A stretch of 17,143 nucleotides of DNA from an uncultured Clostridia bacterium (lineage in GTDB: Bacteria; Bacillota; Clostridia; Oscillospirales; Acutalibacteraceae), in assembly GCA_945227095.1 (NCBI GenBank), contig CALYOC010000002.1, forward strand, positions 1 to 17,143, read 5' to 3'. The translations under genes were made by a program, and so were the position numbers. Every line of letters starts with the position of its first letter. The stretch's first letter is position 1. The notes beneath the pieces were generated by a model. The model made no database searches and was not told the DNA's origin. It worked only from the letters and a program-made list of their open reading frames with translations. Shown piece after piece: positions 7,072-13,670 of this stretch.

Positions 7072-7100
7072 ATTATATGTTTTAAAGGGATAAAAGTCAA
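7072..7100 (-). promoter_or_regulatory. Near-consensus sigma-A promoter of the peptide gene
   Basis: Minus strand: -35 TTGACT at 7100-7095, exactly 17 bases, -10 TATAAT at 7077-7072. The predicted start near 7065 gives a leader of about 45 bases. It is one of the strongest-looking promoters in the window. Confidence 0.85.
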
Positions 7101-7173
7101 CGAAATGAACTCGGTCGAGGAGTTTTTTGTAGGCTTTACCAAAAAATGTAAAATGGTTTTGTGCATTTATTTA

Positions 7174-7241
7174 AAAAGCACATTGTCAAATACTCACAAT
7201 CATCCGAGGGACTTTTTGGGTATATTGACAAATGCGCTTTT
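7174..7241 (-). terminator. Terminator-like long hairpin downstream of prfB
   Basis: On the minus strand AAAAGCGCAT, TGTCAA and ATAC pair with GTAT, TTGACA and ATGTGCTTTT, a 20-pair stem with two single-base bulges and one G-T wobble. A loop of about 26 bases separates the arms and a T-rich run follows. It lies 27 bases past the natural prfB stop and about 75 bases upstream of the peptide promoter, so it should insulate the two. Confidence 0.7.
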
Positions 7242-7267
7242 AACAGTTTTATTTATTTGATAAAAAT

Positions 7268-8380
7268 TTATATGTTTTTGAGGCTCTCGTTCTTCAGATA
7301 GGCGTTGATAAAGCCGTCCAAATCTCCGTCCATAACGGCGTTGATATTTCCGACCTCGTAGTTTGTTCAGTGGTCCTTAACCATTGTGTAGGGCATAAAG
7401 ACATAGCTTCTTATCTGGCTTCCCCAGGCGATTTCCTTGTGCTCGCCCTTGATGTCGGAGATTTTTTCGAGGTGCTCTCTTTCTTTGATTTCAATGAGCT
7501 TTGATTTGAGCATTCTCATACAAACTTCGCGGTTTTGGTGTTGGCTTCGCTCAACCTGACAGCAGACGACTATTCCGGTCGGCTCGTGGGTGATACGCAC
7601 CGCCGACGATGTCTTGTTGACCTTTTGACCGCCTGCTCCGCTCGCCCTGTAATAGTCGATTTTTAAATCGTCGGGATTTATATCGACTTCAACCGAGTCG
7701 TCAATTTCCGGCATTGTTTCAACGCTTGCGAACGAGGTGTGCCTTCTGCCCGAGGAGTCGAAGGGAGAGATTCTGACTAACCTGTGAATACCCGCTTCGC
7801 TTTTCATATAGCCGTATGCGTTTTCACCCTCAATTAGAATTGTAGCGCTCTTGAGTCCTGCCTCGTCGCCGTCCAAATAGTCGAGCGTTGAAACCTTGAA
7901 GCCGTGGCGTTCACCCCAGCGCGTATACATTCTGAAAAGCATTGAAGCCCAGTCCTGCGCCTCGGTGCCGCCCGCTCCCGCGTGGAAAGTGAGAAGCGCG
8001 TTTTTGCTGTCGTATTCGCCCGTGAGCAGGGTGGAGAGACTTTGCACATCGAGCTCGGCAACAAAGTCCTTGAACGCCTGCTCGCACTCGCCGAATGCGC
8101 TCTCATCGCCCTCCTCGTCGTATAATTCAATCATTACAAGCGCATCGTCGAAGGAGGCCTTTAAATCGTTATAAGCCTTGACCTTTGCCTTTAAAGCACC
8201 TGTTCTCTGTAAAACCTTTTGGCTGTTTTCAACATCGTCCCAAAAGCCTGCCTGTGCGGCGGCTTCCTCTAATTTTTTTATTTCTGCGTTCATCTGTTCA
8301 AGTCCGAGTGCCTCTTTTAATTCTTGCAGGGGCTTTTCGTACTCTAACAGTTTGAGCCGCAGTTCTTCGTATTGTATCAT
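7268..8380 (-). CDS. prfB: Peptide chain release factor 2, interrupted by an in-frame TGA near the 3' end
   Basis: RF2 reads UGA and UAA stop codons and triggers peptide release on the ribosome. Visible hallmarks are the RF2 anticodon-like SPF motif (205-207), the catalytic GGQ (250-252) in RASGAGGQKVN, and HAGAGGTEAQDW. The N-terminus is continuous from ATG at 8380, with no +1 frameshift site at about codon 25. After 337 codons the frame reads TMVKDH, then TGA where the family has the Arg of KDHRT, and continues in frame for 32 conserved-looking codons (TNYEVGNINAVMDGDLDGF and on) to TAA at 7270-7268. The full product would be 370 residues, the usual RF2 size. A single CGA-to-TGA change explains it. 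The 337-residue product would lack the conserved C-terminus. GGTGAT upstream is a modest ribosome-binding site. Confidence 0.9.
7367..7369 (-). other. In-frame TGA codon replacing the conserved Arg of RF2
   Basis: Minus-strand context CAC TGA ACA. The codons on both sides match the RF2 family, so the frame is not shifted. UGA is the codon this protein itself recognises. Confidence 0.92.
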
Positions 8381-8397
8381 AATATATCACCAAAAGA

Positions 8398-8426
8398 ATT
8401 ATAACTAAAAACATTGATAAAAGCAA
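8398..8426 (-). promoter_or_regulatory. Sigma-A promoter of prfB
   Basis: Minus strand: -35 TTGCTT at 8426-8421, 17-base spacer, -10 TATAAT at 8403-8398. The predicted start is near 8391, leaving a very short leader of about 10 bases that barely includes the GGTGAT element. Confidence 0.6.
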
Positions 8427-8486
8427 TAAAAAAGTTGTCTTGTGCGCGGCTGCGGTGAGAAATTTTACCATTGAGAACAAATTTAT

Positions 8487-8516
8487 TTGATTTTCAATGC
8501 ACCGGTGGTGTATAAT
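8487..8516 (+). promoter_or_regulatory. Sigma-A promoter of the Prok-RING membrane protein gene
   Basis: -35 TTGATT at 8487-8492, 18-base spacer, -10 TATAAT at 8511-8516. The predicted start near 8523 leaves about 45 bases before the ATG. It diverges from the prfB promoter. Confidence 0.7.
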
Positions 8517-8566
8517 GTACTGAAAACGGCGACTGCCGAATCTTTATTAAAGAGGTGATTCGGGTT

Positions 8567-9604
8567 ATGTATGAAGGTGAATTTTGTCCGGTGTGCGGCA
8601 AGGAATTTACCGCGCAGGACGACATAGTTGTGTGTCCGGTGTGCGGAGCACCGCACCACAGGGATTGTTACAGGGAAAACGGAAAATGCTTTTTTGAGGA
8701 TAAGCACGGTACGGGAGCCGACTACCGCGAATTTATCGGTGAGAGCGAAGATGAGGACTTTGTCTCCCGCGTAAGGTACGAGCTTTCTCAGGGCGAGCAG
8801 GCGCAGAGTGCCGAAACTGTTGAGGAGAGTGCGACTCAGTCGCATTATTGCAAGAGGTGCGGCGGCAGGCTCATTGAGGAAAGTGATTTTTGTGTCTATT
8901 GCGGGCAAAGGACAACCGACCCGGTTGTGGGACAGCCCGGCTTTTCTCCGAAGTCATTCAGCCGTGATCCTCTCGGCGGCGAGAGCGCGGATGAGGATAT
9001 TTGCTCAGTGACGGCGAGAGAACTTGCCGAGAGTGTGCGTATCAATGCTCACAGGTATGTTCCGAGGTTTAAGAAAATCAGCTCTCGTAAGGTTAAGTTA
9101 TCTTGGTCGTGGAGCGCCGCGCTGTTTGGGGAGTACTATTATTTCTTCCGCAAGATGTACTTTGTGGGAATAGTGCTTATGGCGCTCGGATTTATCTGCG
9201 TTCAGGCGGTGAATCACCTTGTCGGAAACCCGTTGGGCGCCGTTTCCGAGATTTCTGCGGGACTTTACAAGGCTATGCAGGCGGGCAATTCCGCGCTTGT
9301 GAATGAAATAATGAATAGACCGGAGACGCTAAGGACGGCTTTGATGAGCTTTGTGCCCTTGCTCTCGCGGATTTTACTGAACTTTATTTTTGCGCTCGCG
9401 AGCAACTATATCTATTTGCAAGCCTGTGTTAAGAGGATAAATAAATCGAAGAAGCTTTATGAGAGCAATGACATATTCAGCGGACTTTCGTATCATATGG
9501 ACATTGTACGCAGGGGCGGAGTAAATGTGCTTGGCATTTTTATGGCTTATTTCTCCTCCACCATCATCACTTATATTATGTCGTGGCTTGTTGAAATGAT
9601 ATAG
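8567..9604 (+). CDS. Prok-RING / zinc-ribbon / DUF2628-like membrane protein
   Basis: The 345-residue product has three parts. Residues 7-41 form a cross-brace zinc motif resembling the prokaryotic RING family 1: C7-x2-C10, C23-x2-C26, H30/H31, C34, C41. Residues 95-112 form a zinc ribbon (C95-x2-C98, C109-x2-C112). Residues from about 160 carry a SWSWSAALFGEYYYFFRKMY segment and two or three membrane helices, typical of DUF2628 proteins, in which a Trp/aromatic-rich segment precedes the helices. The function is unknown in general; a membrane sensor or scaffold with cytoplasmic zinc domains is a guess. The start ATG at 8567 is preferred over a GTG at 8555, since AGAGGTGA, 9 bases upstream, overlaps that GTG. 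The gene ends in TAG. No terminator is obvious before the rpsF promoter. Confidence 0.85.
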   Translation: MYEGEFCPVCGKEFTAQDDIVVCPVCGAPHHRDCYRENGKCFFEDKHGTGADYREFIGESEDEDFVSRVRYELSQGEQAQSAETVEESATQSHYCKRCGGRLIEESDFCVYCGQRTTDPVVGQPGFSPKSFSRDPLGGESADEDICSVTARELAESVRINAHRYVPRFKKISSRKVKLSWSWSAALFGEYYYFFRKMYFVGIVLMALGFICVQAVNHLVGNPLGAVSEISAGLYKAMQAGNSALVNEIMNRPETLRTALMSFVPLLSRILLNFIFALASNYIYLQACVKRINKSKKLYESNDIFSGLSYHMDIVRRGGVNVLGIFMAYFSSTIITYIMSWLVEMI

Positions 9605-9641
9605 ATTTCGGCAGTATTTTATTTGGTGTTAAATATTTATA

Positions 9642-9670
9642 TTGACTTTGAAAAGTTAAGTTGATATAAT
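9642..9670 (+). promoter_or_regulatory. Extended -10 promoter of the rpsF-ssb-rpsR operon
   Basis: -35 TTGACT at 9642-9647, 17-base spacer, -10 TATAAT at 9665-9670 preceded by TGA (extended -10). The predicted start is near 9677, giving a leader of about 92 bases. Confidence 0.85.
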
Positions 9671-9676
9671 AAGGCG

Positions 9677-9768
9677 GTTAGGTTGTACCTAATTGCAGAG
9701 CGTCAGCTCATTTATTATCCTTGGTGCAAGGAGGATTGCACCCAAAGACCAGAAGGAGGTGTCTACGA
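9677..9768 (+). promoter_or_regulatory. Structured leader of the rpsF operon
   Basis: Two or three hairpins can be drawn. TTAGGT/ACCTAA with loop TGT lies near 9678-9692. GGTGCAA (9723-9729) pairs with TTGCACC (9736-9742), with GGAGGA in the loop, extendable by TTGG/CCAA around one bulge. GAGC/GCTC is a weaker third. The S6:S18 complex is known to regulate this operon through a leader in many bacteria, but I do not see the CCG bulge expected of that motif, so the assignment is tentative. Confidence 0.4.
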
Positions 9769-10059
9769 ATGTCAAAGGTAAATTATGAAACATTGATGGT
9801 TTTTTCTGTAAAAGACGGCGAGGAAGCTGCCCAAGCGCTTAAAACCAAGTTTACTGACTTAATTGCTGCCAACGGCACTCTGGGCGAAGTTGAGGATTGG
9901 GGTAAGCGCAAACTCGCTTATCTTATCAACAAAGAGTCCGAGGGTTACTATTGTGTAGCTAATTATGAGGCAGAACCCGAATTCCCGGCAGAATTTGACC
10001 GTGTGTTCGGAATTACCGACGGAACAATGCGTCAGGTAACTATCAGAAAGGGTGAGTGA
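9769..10059 (+). CDS. rpsF: 30S ribosomal protein S6
   Basis: The 96-residue product is full-length S6, which binds S18 and the central domain of 16S rRNA in the small subunit. Recognisable segments are NYETLMVF at the start, the EDWGKRKLAYLINKESEGYY core and FDRVFGITDGTMRQVTIRK at the end. A longer open frame begins at GTG 9721 but crosses a hairpin; the start at 9769 has the strong AAGGAGGTG 8 bases upstream and matches the family N-terminus. It is first in the conserved rpsF-ssb-rpsR order. The TGA stop is 2 bases before the ssb ATG. Confidence 0.98.
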   Translation: MSKVNYETLMVFSVKDGEEAAQALKTKFTDLIAANGTLGEVEDWGKRKLAYLINKESEGYYCVANYEAEPEFPAEFDRVFGITDGTMRQVTIRKGE

Positions 10060-10061
10060 TT

Positions 10062-10493
10062 ATGCTTAATAATGTCACTATTATGGGCAGACTTGCAGCT
10101 CAGCCTGAGGTGCGCACTACAACATCGGGCATAAGCGTATGTTCTTTCACAGTCGCCTGCAACCGCAACTTTGCAAAGAGCGGAGAGGAAGTTGCAACCG
10201 ATTGGATTGATTGCGTGGCATGGAGACAGAATGCTGAATTTATTTCAAAGTATTTCAATAAGGGCTCTATGATTGTCATCGTAGGTTCACTTCAGACAAG
10301 AACATATGAAGACAAGAACGGCAACAAGAGAAAGGCGACAGAGGTTGTCGTCAACCAGAGCTATTTCGGCGAAAGTAAGAGGGATTCCGCTCAGCAGGCG
10401 CAGCCTGCCGTACAGGAGCCGTCCGTATCTTACTCCAGCGCGGCTGCTTCTGATTTTGCAGTAGCCGACGATGAGAGCGACCTGCCGTTCTGA
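10062..10493 (+). CDS. ssb: Single-stranded DNA-binding protein
   Basis: The 143-residue product coats single-stranded DNA during replication, recombination and repair. The N-terminal OB fold is recognisable from MLNNVTIMGRLAAQPEVRTT, FTVACNR, DWIDCVAWRQNAEF and IVGSLQTRTYEDKNGNKRKA. It is followed by a low-complexity Gln/Ser/Ala linker and the acidic tail DDESDLPF that recruits partner proteins. The start ATG at 10062 is chosen over GTG at 10056 because it matches the family N-terminus and has GGGTG 7 bases upstream. It sits between rpsF and rpsR, the usual arrangement in Firmicutes. Confidence 0.98.
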   Translation: MLNNVTIMGRLAAQPEVRTTTSGISVCSFTVACNRNFAKSGEEVATDWIDCVAWRQNAEFISKYFNKGSMIVIVGSLQTRTYEDKNGNKRKATEVVVNQSYFGESKRDSAQQAQPAVQEPSVSYSSAAASDFAVADDESDLPF

Positions 10494-10525
10494 GAATCCA
10501 ACTTTAATTTACAAGGAGAATTATC

Positions 10526-10765
10526 ATGGCATACGATAAAAACCGCAGAGGCGGTAAAGGACGCAGAAAGGTCTGTGCTTTTTGCGTAGATAAGGCTCAG
10601 TCAATCGATTATAAGGATGTTAACAAGCTTAACAGATATGTTTCCGAAAGGGCAAAGATTTTACCCAGACGCGTAACAGGTACCTGTGCAAAGCATCAGA
10701 GAATGCTCACAACAGCTATCAAGAGAGCTCGTTATGCAGCTCTTCTTCCTTATACTAAGGACTGA
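10526..10765 (+). CDS. rpsR: 30S ribosomal protein S18, zinc-binding (C+) type
   Basis: The 79-residue product pairs with S6 in the 30S platform. Family segments are [30 protein letters not shown] and [20 protein letters not shown]. It carries C17-x2-C20 and C54-x2-H57, an intact four-ligand zinc site, so it is the C+ form; no zinc-independent paralogue is in the window. A clear AAGGAGAA precedes the ATG. A gap of 32 bases follows ssb and no promoter is seen in it, so it is the last gene of the operon. Confidence 0.98.
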   Translation: MAYDKNRRGGKGRRKVCAFCVDKAQSIDYKDVNKLNRYVSERAKILPRRVTGTCAKHQRMLTTAIKRARYAALLPYTKD

Positions 10766-10781
10766 TTGTTTTAGCTTAGTT

Positions 10782-10822
10782 AAACCGAGTGCTCAGTTTA
10801 GTTGAGTGCTCGGTTTTATTTA
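10782..10822 (+). terminator. Terminator of the rpsF-ssb-rpsR operon
   Basis: A 14-pair stem (AAACCGAGTGCTCA at 10782-10795 with TGAGTGCTCGGTTT at 10803-10816, two G-T wobbles), a 7-base loop, then TTATTTATT. Confidence 0.9.
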
Positions 10823-10852
10823 TTGACAAACCAAATCTTTTTGTTGTAATAT
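10823..10852 (+). promoter_or_regulatory. Promoter of the secreted cohesin-like protein gene
   Basis: -35 TTGACA at 10823-10828, 18-base spacer, -10 TAATAT at 10847-10852. It abuts the rpsR terminator. The predicted leader is about 47 bases. Confidence 0.65.
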
Positions 10853-10905
10853 AAATCATATATACCTACCAAAATCTGAAACTCATCGTTTGTTGGAGGC
10901 ATTTA

Positions 10906-12414
10906 ATGAAGAAAAAAATTCTTGCGGCGCTGTTGTCCGTAGCCTTGTCGGCGACCTGTATTCCCCTGTGCGGAACCGCCGCTTCCGGTAACTATAAAAT
11001 CGAACTGAATATGTCCTTGGAAACAAAGGATTCTTCAAACATAGGAAACGGAATTGATATGGGTGTTTATGTAACCTCTGACAAAGCGGTCACAACGGAC
11101 GGGATTTATGCTTATATCACATATGACCCGGAGGTTGTCGAGCCGGTCGATGTCACCGCGAGCGCAATCACCGTTGACTCCGGGAAGAACGGAGTCACTC
11201 TTGCAGAGAATGTGAGTGACGATTATTTTGTCGCGGCATCCGGTTGGGAGGACAGTTCTTCGTTTTTGATTGAGGACGGAGTGAACGGTTCAAAGTCGCT
11301 GTTCGGTGTTGAGATAGCGCCGACGGAACAAACCGGTTCCGCTTTGAATGATGAATTTGCCGGTTACTTTATTTTTATGTTAAAGCCCGGTAAGACATTT
11401 AAAGATGTCAATGAAACCACCTTTTCCGCGGTCGATTCCTCCGCTAACAGCGCTCTGGCGTTCGACTCGGCGGTATATACTGCCGGCTCGGTGCAGAATG
11501 ACGCTGTTGTGAGTATCGTCTGGGAAGAGGAGGTTCGTAATATATCCTGTACTCACCAATGGGACGAAAAGGTGGTAACGCCGCCCATGAACGAACAAAA
11601 CGGCTCTGTTAAGTATATTTGCTCGCTTTGCGGCGCGACAACATCGCTGGTTCGGGATTCGGGAGAGTATCAGCCGGGAGATTTACCGGATACGACAAAG
11701 AGGGACGACGGAACGGTTGCAGATGTCGACCTTAAAAGTGAGAGTGTGCTGTATGCCGCCGGTGTAAACACCTTCCGCTCTGTGGACGCGCTCGGAAATT
11801 TAAGGCGTGATTATACGCAGAGGGGAGCGGGACTTCGCATTGAGGATACGCCCTCTACACAATCTCTGCGTTTTACGGAAAGTATAAAAATACCTAAAAA
11901 CGCGAAGGTCACCGATTTCGGAATTGTCTATACGCTCAGTAAAAGCTTTGCGGCACAGGGCTTTGAAGAAAATCCCCATCAGGCGGATACCGTGGATTAC
12001 AACAATATTGTTTTGGGCGCACCCAAAACGGCATATATATCCTACCAAAACGGAACACTTAAAAACTACACCCTCTATGCTCCGGACGGAGTTGCGGTGG
12101 ACTATTGTTCCAAGGATTATTTTGAGAGTGCGGATTATTATATGACATTTAACCTCGTAATAAGCGGCATAGCGCAGAAAAACTATACCCGCTATTATGC
12201 GGCGAGGGCGTTTGTAACCTATGAGAGTTACGGTATGAGCTTTACCGTGTATGACGACACCTGTTCTTCAAGGAGCGTTTTCTATGTGGCGGATAAGGCG
12301 TATAACGCCTGTGACGAAAGCGGAAACTTTGTCGAAAAGTCCGACACCAGAGCGTATTTATATACAAATATTCTTCGTGTTGCAGACCCGGATTATACCG
12401 AGAGGCAAGGCTAA
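10906..12414 (+). CDS. Secreted protein: cohesin-like domain, zinc-knuckle, C-terminal beta-rich domain
   Basis: The 502-residue product starts with a Sec signal peptide (MKKKILAALLSVALSATCIP, likely cleavage near TAAS, residue ~26). Residues ~28-200 resemble a cohesin-type beta sandwich: the segment IYAYITYDPEVVEPVDVTA matches the typical strand, and FAGYFIFMLKPGK the later one. C215-x-H217 and C239-x2-C242 form a small zinc-binding motif often seen in clostridial surface proteins (CTHQWDE and YICSLCGA). Residues ~280-480 form a beta-rich domain, with FTESIKIPKNAKVTDFGIVY and YYAARAFVTYESYGMSFTVY, common in ruminococcal extracellular proteins but unnamed as far as I know. There is no dockerin, SLH, sortase or lipobox motif, so it is probably released. 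GGAGG lies 7 bases before the ATG. Its partner or substrate cannot be read from sequence. Confidence 0.85.
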   Translation: MKKKILAALLSVALSATCIPLCGTAASGNYKIELNMSLETKDSSNIGNGIDMGVYVTSDKAVTTDGIYAYITYDPEVVEPVDVTASAITVDSGKNGVTLAENVSDDYFVAASGWEDSSSFLIEDGVNGSKSLFGVEIAPTEQTGSALNDEFAGYFIFMLKPGKTFKDVNETTFSAVDSSANSALAFDSAVYTAGSVQNDAVVSIVWEEEVRNISCTHQWDEKVVTPPMNEQNGSVKYICSLCGATTSLVRDSGEYQPGDLPDTTKRDDGTVADVDLKSESVLYAAGVNTFRSVDALGNLRRDYTQRGAGLRIEDTPSTQSLRFTESIKIPKNAKVTDFGIVYTLSKSFAAQGFEENPHQADTVDYNNIVLGAPKTAYISYQNGTLKNYTLYAPDGVAVDYCSKDYFESADYYMTFNLVISGIAQKNYTRYYAARAFVTYESYGMSFTVYDDTCSSRSVFYVADKAYNACDESGNFVEKSDTRAYLYTNILRVADPDYTERQG

Positions 12415-12448
12415 ATAAGCGAAATATATACTATTTTGCCAATAATGC

Positions 12449-12463
12449 ACAAAGGCGCTTTGT
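12449..12463 (+). terminator. Weak hairpin after the secreted-protein gene
   Basis: ACAAAG/CTTTGT with loop GCG, followed by ATTTATT. It is short and may be only a weak terminator. Confidence 0.35.
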
Positions 12464-12507
12464 ATTTATTGTATTAAATGTTTATAGAAATCTGATACTT
12501 AGGGTGA

Positions 12508-12513
12508 TATAAT
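12508..12513 (+). promoter_or_regulatory. Extended -10 element before the ABC importer operon
   Basis: TATAAT at 12508-12513 preceded by TGA. No good -35 is seen at 16-18 bases, so it is probably an extended -10 promoter, perhaps activator-dependent. Confidence 0.55.
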
Positions 12514-12569
12514 AATTTTACTGATACACTTTAAATCGTTAAAGCGAAACTATTCAAAGGAGAATTATT

Positions 12570-13541
12570 ATGAAAAATGTCAAAAAATTGATTGCAGTTG
12601 CTCTTTGCGCTGTAATGGTACTCGTTGCATTTGCCGGTTGTTCGAGCAAGTCGAACACTTACAAAGTCGGTATTTGCCAGCTTGTTCAACACGAAGCGCT
12701 TGATGCCGCAACAAAAGGCTTCAAGGAAGCACTTGTCGCTAAGTTGGGGGACAAGGTAGAATTTGATTATCAAAACGCGGCAGGAGATTCTGCGACATGT
12801 GCAACAATCGCCAACAATTTCGTAGCCGGCGGATATGACCTTATTATGGCTAACGCAACTCCCGCGCTTCAGGCGGCGGTTGCGGCTACAACATCAGTTC
12901 CGATTGTAGCCACATCTATCACGGATTATGCCACCGCTCTTGAAATTTCCGATTGGAAGGGAACCACCGGAATGAATGTTACCGGTACAAGCGACCTGGC
13001 TCCTCTTTCCGAGCAGGCAGCTATGATTAAGGAGCTTTTCCCGAATGTCAAGAAGGTCGGAATTCTCTATTGCTCCGCAGAGGCAAACTCCGTTTATCAG
13101 GCAAAGGTTATCGCCGAGGAGCTTAAGAAGGCTTCTATTCCGAGCAAAGCGTACACTTGCTCCGATTCAAACGATGTAGCGGCTGCAACTACCTCCGCGT
13201 GTGCAGATTGCGATGTTATCTACATTCCCACCGACAACACAATGGCTTCCTGTACCGAAACGGTAAATGCTGTTGCCGAGGCGGCTAAGGTGCCGATTAT
13301 TGCCGGTGAGGAGAATATTTGCAGAGGCTGCGGTGTTGCAACTCTTTCAATCAACTACTATGACATCGGCTATGCGGCCGGTGAGATGGCGGCGCAGATT
13401 CTTACCGAGGGCAAGGACCCTGCAACGATGGAAATTCAGTCAGCTCCCAAGGTTACGAAGGAATACAACAAGACTCTTTGTGATGCTTTGGGCGTTAAGA
13501 TTCCCGAGGGATATACCGAAGTTCCTCCCGCTGCGGAATAA
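12570..13541 (+). CDS. ABC importer substrate-binding lipoprotein (PF04392/TrpX type)
   Basis: The 323-residue product is the extracellular ligand-binding subunit of an ABC importer. The N-terminus is a lipoprotein signal peptide ending in the lipobox FAGC, so Cys-27 region is lipidated and the protein is membrane-anchored. The mature part is of the ABC_sub_bind family: KVGICQLVQHEALDAATKGF, DLIMANATPALQAA, PIVATSITDY, KKVGILYCSAEANSVYQAK, YIPTDNTMAS and INYYDIGYAAGEMAAQIL. Homologues in streptococci and others are TrpX, which bind tryptophan or another aromatic amino acid. The ligand here is therefore inferred from family only. AAAGGAG lies 8 bases before the ATG. It heads a three-gene operon with the permease and ATPase downstream, and the terminator-like hairpins after it probably make it the most abundant subunit. 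Confidence 0.9.
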   Translation: MKNVKKLIAVALCAVMVLVAFAGCSSKSNTYKVGICQLVQHEALDAATKGFKEALVAKLGDKVEFDYQNAAGDSATCATIANNFVAGGYDLIMANATPALQAAVAATTSVPIVATSITDYATALEISDWKGTTGMNVTGTSDLAPLSEQAAMIKELFPNVKKVGILYCSAEANSVYQAKVIAEELKKASIPSKAYTCSDSNDVAAATTSACADCDVIYIPTDNTMASCTETVNAVAEAAKVPIIAGEENICRGCGVATLSINYYDIGYAAGEMAAQILTEGKDPATMEIQSAPKVTKEYNKTLCDALGVKIPEGYTEVPPAAE

Positions 13542-13565
13542 TTTGATTTAACTTAATATCTTTTG

Positions 13566-13656
13566 CGGAAGCGATGAGATTTTTCTTATCGCTTCCGTTT
13601 GTGTAACGGCAATTGAGCCGTCAGCCGGAACAGCCCTTGTTTTTGGCTGTTCATTT
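13566..13656 (+). promoter_or_regulatory. Three-hairpin region between lipoprotein and permease genes
   Basis: A 14-pair stem (13566-13579 with 13584-13597, one G-T) is followed by TTTGTG. A small ACGGC/GCCGT stem (13606-13621) comes next. Then GAACAGCC (13628-13635) pairs with GGCTGTTC (13645-13652) and runs into ATTTTT, 5 bases before the permease ribosome-binding site. The first and last look like partial terminators, which stabilise the upstream message and lower expression of permease and ATPase. Confidence 0.7.
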
Positions 13657-13670
13657 TTGGAGGAAAATAA

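Noticed and set aside
7268..8380. UGA reassigned to a sense codon in this organism
   Set aside because: At least eight genes here end naturally in TGA (yfbR, SpoIIM-like, ABC-2 permease, rpsF, ssb, rpsR, importer permease and ATPase), and the gene is RF2 itself.
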